Made by a program: the position numbers and the translations under genes. The notes under the pieces are model-generated. The model searched no databases, had not been told where the DNA came from, and saw only the letters and a list, made by a program, of their open reading frames with translations. 12,716 nt of DNA from Emcibacter sp. (GTDB lineage: Bacteria; Pseudomonadota; Alphaproteobacteria; Sphingomonadales; Emcibacteraceae), in assembly GCA_023142175.1 (NCBI GenBank), contig JAGLJX010000055.1, positions 1 to 12,716 on the forward strand. The letters run 5' to 3'. This document shows, in pieces, positions 1 through 6,239 of this stretch; the stretch's first letter is position 1; each line of letters begins with the position of its first letter.

Positions 1-434
1 TTTCAGAATCTCTTGACGGATTTGGTGTTCTCTTTAGTGCATCCCTGACAAAGGCCTCTGTACGGCCAACTAAGGATGCCCCCGAGATTGATATGCCAGG
101 ACTGTCAGAAACTGTTCTGAATGGTACACTCTATTATGAGAAGCATGGTTTTCAGGCACGGGTTAGTGCACGTCATCGGTCAGATTTCCTTGGTCAAGTT
201 TCCGGCCTAAGTCTGGCGAATGATATGGTATTCATCAAAGCTGAAACAATCATTGATGCCCAAATCGGTTATGATTTCACTGATCATGGCATAGACGGAC
301 TATCTGCATTGTTCCAGGTTAATAACCTGACCAATGAGAAGTTCTCTACATTCCAGAATGGTGATGCCCGTCAGGTACGTGACGTCCAGAATTATGGTCG
401 TACATTCATGATCGGCCTGAACTATCGGATGTAA
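1..434 (+). CDS. TonB-dependent receptor, C-terminal fragment (5' end outside window)
   Basis: This is the last 143 residues of an outer-membrane TonB-dependent receptor. The frame opens at base 3 and runs without a stop to TAA at 432-434, so the first in-frame ATG (93) is internal and not the start. The translation alternates short amphipathic strands typical of a beta-barrel (GFGVLFSASLTKASV, GTLYYEKHGFQARVSARHRS). It contains the conserved late-barrel motif 'LFQVNNLTNEKF' and ends in a closing strand, GRTFMIGLNYRM. Such receptors import oligosaccharides through TonB energy. The glycosidases downstream suggest a malto-oligosaccharide ligand, but that is inference from context. The last residue is Met rather than the aromatic residue usually found at barrel C-termini. 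Plug and TonB box lie outside the window. A strong terminator follows directly. Confidence 0.9.
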   Translation, partial: SESLDGFGVLFSASLTKASVRPTKDAPEIDMPGLSETVLNGTLYYEKHGFQARVSARHRSDFLGQVSGLSLANDMVFIKAETIIDAQIGYDFTDHGIDGLSALFQVNNLTNEKFSTFQNGDARQVRDVQNYGRTFMIGLNYRM

Positions 435-453
435 TCTGATTTGAATAAGATTT

Positions 454-498
454 AAACAGGCCCTTGTAGATGTAACGTCGACAAGGGCCTGTTTTTTT
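454..498 (+). terminator. Rho-independent terminator after the receptor gene
   Basis: A perfect 14-bp inverted repeat (454-467 with 481-494, core CAGGCCCTTGT/ACAAGGGCCTG) encloses a 13-nt loop. The right arm runs into a T tract (492-498). It lies 20 bases after the receptor stop codon. Full termination would leave the halogenase at 546 needing its own promoter in under 50 bases. Partial read-through would make it a step-down between a highly expressed receptor and an enzyme. Confidence 0.92.
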
Positions 499-545
499 AG
501 TACAGCTTGAACAATTAAAAACCAAGGTCAGGAGTTAATATAATC

Positions 546-2054
546 ATGAACGATGATAGTGTTCGGAAAATAGTTATAGTCGGTGGCGGAACTTCTGGCT
601 GGATGACAGCAAGTATGCTGGCGAAGCTTCTTGGCCCTCAAATTGACATTACCTTGGTGGAATCCGATGACATCGGCATCATTGGCGTTGGGGAAGCAAC
701 CATCCCGCCAATACAGGTTTTTAATAATGTTCTTGGACTGGATGAAGATGATTTTCTAAGCAAAACCCAAGGCACGATTAAGCTTGGTATTCAGTTTGAA
801 AACTGGGGTACTGTTGGCAATAAATATATGCATGCCTTTGGAAATATTGGCCATGAAATAGATTTGCTGCCGTTTCATCATTATTGGCTGCGGGCACAGG
901 CCGATGGCGATGCCAGTGATTTATGGGACTATTCCTTCAATTATCAGGTGGCTAAGGCCGATAAATTTTCCCGCCTTGATAAAATCCCTGATTCTCCCCT
1001 GTCGGGCGTAACTCATGCCTTTCATTTTGATGCTCTGCTCTATGCAAAATACCTGCGTCAGGGTAGTGAGAAACTGGGCGTTAAGCGCATAGAAGGTCTT
1101 GTGATTGATACGCAGCTTAATGCTGAAACAGGCTTTATTGAATCAATCTCTTTAAAAAATGGCACAAGAATAGAAGGCGACTTCTTTATTGATTGTACGG
1201 GCTTCAGGTCTGTGTTGATGGGCGGCGCCCTTGGGGTTGGCTATACCAGTTGGGCCGATTGGTGCAGGGTTAACCGCGCCATCGCGGTGCCAACGGAAAA
1301 TGGCGAACGTCTGCGCCCCTATACCCAGTCAATCGCCCATAGTTCCGGCTGGCAATGGCGCATTCCGCTTCAGAGCCGCGCGGGCAATGGTCATGTATAT
1401 TGCAGTGACTTTATGAGCGAAGATGAGGCCACGGATATATTGCTGAATAATCTGGAAGGCGAAACTTTAGCCGATCCGCGCACCTTTAGCTTTACGGTCG
1501 GGCGGCGGGAAAAATTCTGGCATAAGAACTGTGTCGCCATCGGGCTGTCCAGCGGGTTTCTGGAACCGCTTGAATCAACCGCTATTCATCTTATTCAAAA
1601 TAGTGTTGTCAAGCTTGCGCAGATGTTCCCGACAATGAGTTTTTCAACGGCCAACGAAGATGAATATAACAAACAGGTTGGCTTTGAATTTGAACGTATC
1701 CGCGACTTTATCATCATGCATTATAAAGTAAGCGAACGTACAGACAGCCCATACTGGCGGCATTATCAGGATACGGAAATTCCTGAATCTCTACAGCATC
1801 GGATAGATTTGTTTAAAACTACAGGCCGTATCTTCCGTGAAAATAACGAGCTGTTTGCGGAAGCGGCATGGTTGCAGGTTATGTATGGTCAGGGTCTAAG
1901 GCCTCAAAGCTATCATCCCATGGCCGATGCCATGGAAGGTGAAAAATTACAGGGTTTTCTTGCAGATTTAAAGACTATTGTTGATAGCAATGTGAAAAAG
2001 TTACCATCCCATAAGGACTTTATTGCTCGTCACTTTTCTGCCACACGGCAGTAA
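546..2054 (+). CDS. Flavin-dependent halogenase family protein ('tryptophan halogenase', Trp_halogenase fold)
   Basis: This is a 502-residue cytoplasmic flavoprotein with no signal peptide, of normal family length. Residues 8-30 form the FAD-binding GxGxxG segment (KIVIVGGGTSGWM). Residues 47-56 are the conserved GVGEATIPPI. Lys79 (GTIKLG) matches the catalytic lysine of PrnA-type halogenases. Trp269-Pro274 (WQWRIP) is the WxWxIP signature that separates halogenases from monooxygenases. Glu343 in EPLEST matches the PrnA catalytic glutamate. An intact halogenating site is therefore expected, using FADH2, O2 and halide; the flavin reductase partner is not in the window. The substrate is unknown. 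Family members beside TonB-dependent receptors in Caulobacter- and Xanthomonas-like bacteria are often labelled tryptophan halogenase, although some tested members prefer free indole and bromide. The start is ATG 546 with AGGAG at 530-534. The next gene is 234 bp away with its own operators. Confidence 0.92.
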   Translation: MNDDSVRKIVIVGGGTSGWMTASMLAKLLGPQIDITLVESDDIGIIGVGEATIPPIQVFNNVLGLDEDDFLSKTQGTIKLGIQFENWGTVGNKYMHAFGNIGHEIDLLPFHHYWLRAQADGDASDLWDYSFNYQVAKADKFSRLDKIPDSPLSGVTHAFHFDALLYAKYLRQGSEKLGVKRIEGLVIDTQLNAETGFIESISLKNGTRIEGDFFIDCTGFRSVLMGGALGVGYTSWADWCRVNRAIAVPTENGERLRPYTQSIAHSSGWQWRIPLQSRAGNGHVYCSDFMSEDEATDILLNNLEGETLADPRTFSFTVGRREKFWHKNCVAIGLSSGFLEPLESTAIHLIQNSVVKLAQMFPTMSFSTANEDEYNKQVGFEFERIRDFIIMHYKVSERTDSPYWRHYQDTEIPESLQHRIDLFKTTGRIFRENNELFAEAAWLQVMYGQGLRPQSYHPMADAMEGEKLQGFLADLKTIVDSNVKKLPSHKDFIARHFSATRQ

Positions 2055-2185
2055 TGATAGGTATGATAATGCGCTCTCCGCTGCGGATGTAATCAGTTTT
2101 ATATTACAGGCTTTTAGGGGCCGCTCTAGTCGCTCAATAACGCCATAATTCCGTATCACGCCGGCCGCTTGCGATTTACAAGGGA

Positions 2186-2201
2186 TAACATACGTATTCA
2201 T
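2186..2201 (+). promoter_or_regulatory. Putative LacI-family operator A (GH97 promoter region)
   Basis: The sequence is TAACATACGTATTCAT, centred on the palindrome ATACGTAT at 2190-2197. The central CpG is typical of LacI-family operators, where the hinge-helix leucine inserts. The regulator encoded at 8592-9626 has that leucine (Leu58 in ARNLRS). The assignment rests on recurrence of the core at the regulator's own promoter. Confidence 0.72.
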
Positions 2202-2213
2202 AATCTTCTTTGT

Positions 2214-2229
2214 CTGAATACGTATGTTA
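2214..2229 (-). promoter_or_regulatory. Putative LacI-family operator B (GH97 promoter region)
   Basis: Read on the minus strand this is TAACATACGTATTCAG, the same 15-base sequence as operator A but inverted, with its core at 2218-2225. Its centre lies 28 bp from that of operator A. It ends four bases before the proposed -35 box at 2234, so a bound repressor would crowd RNA polymerase. Confidence 0.72.
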
Positions 2230-2233
2230 TCCC

Positions 2234-2263
2234 TTGTTACGCACGGGTTCCACCCTTTAGAAT
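2234..2263 (+). promoter_or_regulatory. Putative sigma70-type promoter of the glycosidase operon
   Basis: A -35-like TTGTTA (2234-2239, 4/6) is separated by 18 bp from a -10-like TAGAAT (2258-2263, 5/6). Transcription would start near 2270, giving a leader of about 19 nt before the ATT start at 2289. The site directly follows operator B. This is a by-eye match only. Confidence 0.5.
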
Positions 2264-2275
2264 ATAAAAAAATTC

Positions 2276-2281
2276 AGGGAG
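2276..2281 (+). promoter_or_regulatory. Shine-Dalgarno AGGGAG that decides the GH97 start
   Basis: AGGGAG lies 7 nt before an ATT codon at 2289 and has no ATG, GTG or TTG at a usable distance in the GH97 frame. The first conventional start, GTG 2418, would remove the whole signal peptide. An in-frame stop (TAA 2265-2267) limits the upstream extension. Confidence 0.7.
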
Positions 2282-2288
2282 AAATAAT

Positions 2289-4343
2289 ATTTTTAGGGTT
2301 ATATCGAAGTCTGCTTTAGCAGCAATTTCACTTATTATCGGATTCTTAATTTATTCGAATGCAACGGGGGCCACTACTCTGGAGGTAAACTCTCCGGATA
2401 ACACGCTCACTGTTACGGTGGGCCTTGATAATCAAGTGCCTTATTATCAGGTAACGCGTTCCGGCAAAAATGTATTTGAAAAGTCCAGATTGGGACTGCG
2501 ATTCAAGGATGCACACCACCTTGATGGCGGTTTTGTCATATCGTCTTCCACGGAAAGCTCATTCGATAACACATGGACACAGCCGTGGGGCGAGAAAAAG
2601 AATATCCGCAATCATTATAATGAACTGCGCGCAACTCTTACAGAAACGGGTGGCCTGAAACGCAGTATGGTCGTAGTATTTCGCGTCTATGATGACGGTA
2701 TTGGCTTCCGTTATGAATTGCCTAAACAGGAAAATTTGGGTGATGTACAGATCATTGATGAACTGACTGAATTCCACGTCAGTGACCCGGCTACCGCATG
2801 GTGGATTCCGGCGCGGGAATGGAACCGCTATGAATATCTCTATGATAAAACACCCCTAACCGAAGTAAGCCATGTTCATACGCCGATTACTTTAAGAACA
2901 GACGCGGGTCTTCACATCAGTATTCACGAAGCAGCGCTAGTGGATTATGCCGGTATGACATTGAAGCGCGGACGTGGGCAGGTTCTTCGGGCCGACTTAA
3001 CCCCGCTGTCAGATGGCATCAAGGTAAAGGCGACTGCGCCTTTTCATACGCCTTGGCGCACATTGCAAATCTCCGATACCGCAGGCGGGCTGATCACGTC
3101 CTATCTGATCTTGAATCTTAACGAGCCCAACAAACTTGATGATGTGTCATGGGTTAAGCCTGAAAAATATGTGGGCATCTGGTGGGAAATGCATCTTGGT
3201 GTTGCCTCTTGGGGGTCAGGAAAAATACATGGCGCGACGACTGAACGCACAAAGACCTATATTGATTTTGCCGCCGAACATGGTTTTAAAGGGGTGCTGG
3301 TTGAAGGCTGGAATATTGGCTGGGACGGCGACTGGTTTAATAATGGCGATGTTTTCCGTTTCACCGAAGCCTATCCGGATTTTGATATAAAAGCCCTGTC
3401 CGATTATGCCATATCCAAGGGTGTACGCTTAATTGGGCATCATGAAACATCCGGCGGTATTTCCAATTATGAGGTTCAGCTGGGCGATGCGCTGGATTAT
3501 TATCAAAAACTTGGCATTACCTCTATCAAGACCGGCTATGTGGCAGACGGCGGCGATGTAAAGGCTACGGATGCAAATGGCAAGAAAAGCCACGAATGGC
3601 ACGATAGCCAGTTTATGGTGCGCCATTACAGACGTGTTGTGGAAGAGGCTGCGAAAAGAAAGATTGCCATCAATACCCATGAGCCGATTAAGGATACCGG
3701 CCTGCGCCGCACATATCCCAACTGGGTTTCCCGCGAGGGCGCACGGGGTCAGGAATATAACGCCTGGGGGGAGCCGGGAAATTCGCCTGAGCATACCGCT
3801 ATTCTACCCTTCACCCGTATGTTAGCGGGGCCGATGGATTTCACCCCCGGCATTTTTGATCTTTTGTTTGAGAAAGAGAAGCCCAACAACCGTATTCCGA
3901 CCACATTGGCAAAACAATTGGCGCTCTATGTGGTGCTTTACAGCCCGATTCAGATGGCGGCAGATTTGCCGGAAAATTATCAGGCCCGCATGAAGCCTTT
4001 TCAGTTTATCAAGGATGTTCCTACCGACTGGGAGGATACGCTTGTGCTGAACGGCGAGATCGGCGATTTTGTCACTATCGTGCGCAAAGACCGTCATAGC
4101 GATGACTGGTTCCTTGGCAGTCTGACTAATGAAAAGGCACGTAAGCTGGACGTCTCACTTGATTTCCTCGATGTGAACAAGACCTATATTGCCCAAATTT
4201 ATAGAGACGGGCCGGACGCTGACTGGGAAAAGAATCCCTATGATATGGTCATTGAGGAAAAGCAGGTAACTGCCAAAACCACTCTTGTTATTAACCTTGC
4301 TACAAGTGGTGGGCAGGCCATTCGTTTCACTCCCCTTAAATAG
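2289..4343 (+). CDS. Exported glycoside hydrolase family 97 (SusB-like inverting alpha-glucosidase), apparent ATT start
   Basis: This is predicted to release glucose from non-reducing ends of alpha-glucans in the periplasm. From ATT 2289 the product is 684 residues, usual for GH97. It begins with a signal peptide (FRVISKS, hydrophobic AAISLIIGFLI, cleavage after Ala25 in YSNA). An N-terminal beta-sandwich, a (beta/alpha)8 barrel and a C-terminal sandwich follow. Residues matching SusB from memory: Glu386 (HHETS, Glu439) and Glu465 (NTHEP, Glu508) as bases; Glu483 (SREGARG, Glu526) as a Ca2+ ligand; Glu489 (GQEYNAW, Glu532) as the acid; Glu214 (HEAAL) as a likely further Ca2+ ligand. The barrel has KTGYV rather than the aspartate motif of retaining alpha-galactosidases, so inversion is expected. 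A roughly 10-residue insertion (around 418-438) lies between the two base glutamates. The stop codon TAG overlaps the Shine-Dalgarno of the GH13 gene. Confidence 0.9.
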   Translation: MFRVISKSALAAISLIIGFLIYSNATGATTLEVNSPDNTLTVTVGLDNQVPYYQVTRSGKNVFEKSRLGLRFKDAHHLDGGFVISSSTESSFDNTWTQPWGEKKNIRNHYNELRATLTETGGLKRSMVVVFRVYDDGIGFRYELPKQENLGDVQIIDELTEFHVSDPATAWWIPAREWNRYEYLYDKTPLTEVSHVHTPITLRTDAGLHISIHEAALVDYAGMTLKRGRGQVLRADLTPLSDGIKVKATAPFHTPWRTLQISDTAGGLITSYLILNLNEPNKLDDVSWVKPEKYVGIWWEMHLGVASWGSGKIHGATTERTKTYIDFAAEHGFKGVLVEGWNIGWDGDWFNNGDVFRFTEAYPDFDIKALSDYAISKGVRLIGHHETSGGISNYEVQLGDALDYYQKLGITSIKTGYVADGGDVKATDANGKKSHEWHDSQFMVRHYRRVVEEAAKRKIAINTHEPIKDTGLRRTYPNWVSREGARGQEYNAWGEPGNSPEHTAILPFTRMLAGPMDFTPGIFDLLFEKEKPNNRIPTTLAKQLALYVVLYSPIQMAADLPENYQARMKPFQFIKDVPTDWEDTLVLNGEIGDFVTIVRKDRHSDDWFLGSLTNEKARKLDVSLDFLDVNKTYIAQIYRDGPDADWEKNPYDMVIEEKQVTAKTTLVINLATSGGQAIRFTPLK

Positions 4344-4354
4344 GAAATTATGAC

Positions 4355-6226
4355 ATGAAGAAAATTAAATTTTTTTTGGCAGTTTCTCTTGTCCTGTCGT
4401 GTCTTGCCAGCGTGGCGCAGGCACAAAATTCTATTGATCGTGTGGAGCCGCCATTCTGGTGGGTGGGGTTTAAAGAATCTAATCTTCAGCTTCTTGTACA
4501 TGGGCCGGAAATTTCGAAATATACGCCAAATATAACTTTCCCCGGCGTAAGTATTACAAATGTCATACGGGTAAAAAGTTCTAATTATCTGTTCATTGAT
4601 GTGATGATTGCGCCGAATACAAAAGCTGGGAAGTTCAATATTTCCTTCAAAAATACCGCTGGGGAAGTGCTAAGATATGGTTATGAGCTAAAGGCGCGTG
4701 ACAGAAATTCCGCCGTGCGCAAGGGGTTTAATTCATCCGATGCCATATATCTGATAACACCGGATCGCTTTGCCAATGGTAATGTGGAAAATGATTCTGT
4801 TGCGGGAATGGAAGATAAGCTCGACCGGAAATTCAAAGGCGGGCGTCATGGGGGGGATATTCAGGGCATTAGCGATCATCTGGATTATATCGCGGATATG
4901 GGCTTCACCTCTATCTGGCTAAATCCGGTCTTAGAAAATGACCAGCCCACCTATAGTTATCATGGCTATGCCACCACGGATTTTTATAAAGTCGATAGCC
5001 GTTACGGCACAAATGAAGAATTACGTCTTATGATTGGGAAGGCCCGCGCCCGGGGCATTGGTTTTATTATGGATATGATTGCCAATCATTCCGGCTCAAA
5101 ACATTGGTGGATGGATGATTTGCCCACGGATGACTGGATCAATTTTTCCAGTGAATATCAGGCCGGTAAATATGTTAATACCAATCATCGGCGAACCCTA
5201 TTAAGAGACCCCTATTCGGCAGCTAGTGACCGGAAGGTTTTTTCTGATGGCTGGTTTGTTGAAACCATGCCGGACCTTAATCAAAAGAACCCATTGATGG
5301 CGGCTTATCTTATTCAGAATGCCATCTGGTGGATTGAATATTCCGGACTGACAGGGATCAGGATGGATACCTATCCCTATTCTGATATGAATTTTATGTC
5401 CAAATGGACCCGTCGTATCATGGGGGAATATCCCGATTTCAATATTGTCGGGGAAGAATGGAGCATTAACCCCTCGGTTGTCTCCTACTGGCAGCGCGGC
5501 AAAGTAAATAAAAATGGTTATGTCTCCCATCTGCCAAGTCTGATGGATTTCCCGTTGAATCTTACGCTGGCAAAGAGTTTGACAGATAAAGAAGAATGGT
5601 CACAGGGACTTATCGGAATTTATAAATTGCTGGCCAATGATGCGGATTACCCCGACCCGTCTAATCTGGTGATATTTCCTGATAATCATGACATGAGCCG
5701 GATTTTTACTCAACTTAATGAAGATGAAGATCTGTTTCGTATGGCGATAGCCTTTAATTTGACCATGCGGGGTATTCCCCAGTTATATTACGGCACTGAA
5801 ATTCTTATGAGCAATCCCGGAACTGATGACCACGGCATTATCAGAAGCGATTTCCCCGGCGGCTGGGTGGGTGACAAGGTCAATGCTTTCACAGGTAAAG
5901 GGCTTAAGGAACCGCAATTAAAGGCGCAGGATTTCACACGGAAGCTCCTTAACTGGCGCAAAGATAAAACTGTTATTCATGACGGAAAATTAATGCATTT
6001 TGTGCCTGAGAACGGTGTTTATGTCTATTTCCGCTATGATGATACGGACAAAGTTATGGTTATCATTAATAAAAATAATAAGGAAACAAACCTGCCGCTC
6101 GGTCGGTTTGCTGAAATGTTGGATGGTGCGACATTCGGTATGGATATTATTTCCACTAATAAGTTTGAACTTTCAAATGAAGTCAGACTTTCCCCCCGTT
6201 CCGTGTTGATTCTGGAAATTAAATAG
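4355..6226 (+). CDS. Exported GH13 alpha-amylase family enzyme (neopullulanase/cyclomaltodextrinase, SusA-like)
   Basis: This 623-residue enzyme probably cuts maltodextrins, cyclodextrins or pullulan into short oligosaccharides in the periplasm. Residues 1-23 are a Sec signal peptide with cleavage after AQA. Residues about 28-115 (VEPPFWWVGF onward) match the N-terminal cyclomaltodextrinase domain that precedes the barrel in SusA-like enzymes. GH13 motifs are complete: region I DMIANH (240-245), region II GIRMDTY with nucleophile Asp338, region III VGEEW with acid Glu367, and region IV FPDNHD with Asp446. The C-terminal sandwich runs from about residue 540. The start is ATG 4355; an earlier ATG at 4350 hits a stop after two codons. 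AGGAAA formed around the GH97 stop is the ribosome-binding site, giving an 11-bp gap and likely translational coupling. Exact specificity within GH13 cannot be read from sequence. Confidence 0.93.
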   Translation: MKKIKFFLAVSLVLSCLASVAQAQNSIDRVEPPFWWVGFKESNLQLLVHGPEISKYTPNITFPGVSITNVIRVKSSNYLFIDVMIAPNTKAGKFNISFKNTAGEVLRYGYELKARDRNSAVRKGFNSSDAIYLITPDRFANGNVENDSVAGMEDKLDRKFKGGRHGGDIQGISDHLDYIADMGFTSIWLNPVLENDQPTYSYHGYATTDFYKVDSRYGTNEELRLMIGKARARGIGFIMDMIANHSGSKHWWMDDLPTDDWINFSSEYQAGKYVNTNHRRTLLRDPYSAASDRKVFSDGWFVETMPDLNQKNPLMAAYLIQNAIWWIEYSGLTGIRMDTYPYSDMNFMSKWTRRIMGEYPDFNIVGEEWSINPSVVSYWQRGKVNKNGYVSHLPSLMDFPLNLTLAKSLTDKEEWSQGLIGIYKLLANDADYPDPSNLVIFPDNHDMSRIFTQLNEDEDLFRMAIAFNLTMRGIPQLYYGTEILMSNPGTDDHGIIRSDFPGGWVGDKVNAFTGKGLKEPQLKAQDFTRKLLNWRKDKTVIHDGKLMHFVPENGVYVYFRYDDTDKVMVIINKNNKETNLPLGRFAEMLDGATFGMDIISTNKFELSNEVRLSPRSVLILEIK

Positions 6227-6239
6227 GAAAATAGTTTCA

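Larger units (their letters stand above)
2178..2237. repeat. Perfect 23-bp inverted repeat containing two operator cores
   Basis: Bases 2178-2200 are the exact reverse complement of 2215-2237, with a 14-bp central spacer (2201-2214). Each arm carries the 8-bp palindrome ATACGTAT. No T tract follows the right arm, so it does not look like a terminator. It could be extruded in DNA or fold as a hairpin in read-through RNA. Shared cores at the regulator/symporter promoter make a protein-binding role the better explanation. Confidence 0.95.

Noticed and set aside
539..544. Perfect TATAAT just upstream of the halogenase ATG
   Set aside because: As a -10 box it would place the transcription start inside the coding sequence and after the Shine-Dalgarno. 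The nearest -35-like TTGAAC (507-512) is 26 bp away. Most likely chance in AT-rich DNA.
2088..2108. Weak inverted repeat TGTAAT/ATTACA after the halogenase
   Set aside because: The stem is only six AT-rich pairs with no T tract, so it is not a convincing terminator. I see nothing else supportable in 2055-2177.
2001..2201. 66-codon minus-strand ORF across the halogenase end and the intergenic region
   Set aside because: It overlaps the halogenase 3' end and one arm of the inverted repeat, has no recognisable motif, and its start lies inside the operator repeat.
2178..2237. The 23-bp inverted repeat as a rho-independent terminator or as insertion-sequence ends
   Set aside because: No T tract follows the stem, the loop is only 14 bp with no transposase, no flanking direct repeats are visible, and both arms hold the operator core shared with the regulator promoter.
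3429..3794. 121-codon minus-strand ORF inside the GH97 gene
   Set aside because: It lies opposite the catalytic barrel of GH97 and shows no domain, so its length reflects codon bias of the real frame.
2418..4343. GTG 2418 as the start of GH97
   Set aside because: It removes the signal peptide and the first strand of the N-terminal domain (TLEVNSPDNTLTVTV). It also has no Shine-Dalgarno, while ATT 2289 has both a signal peptide and a good Shine-Dalgarno.
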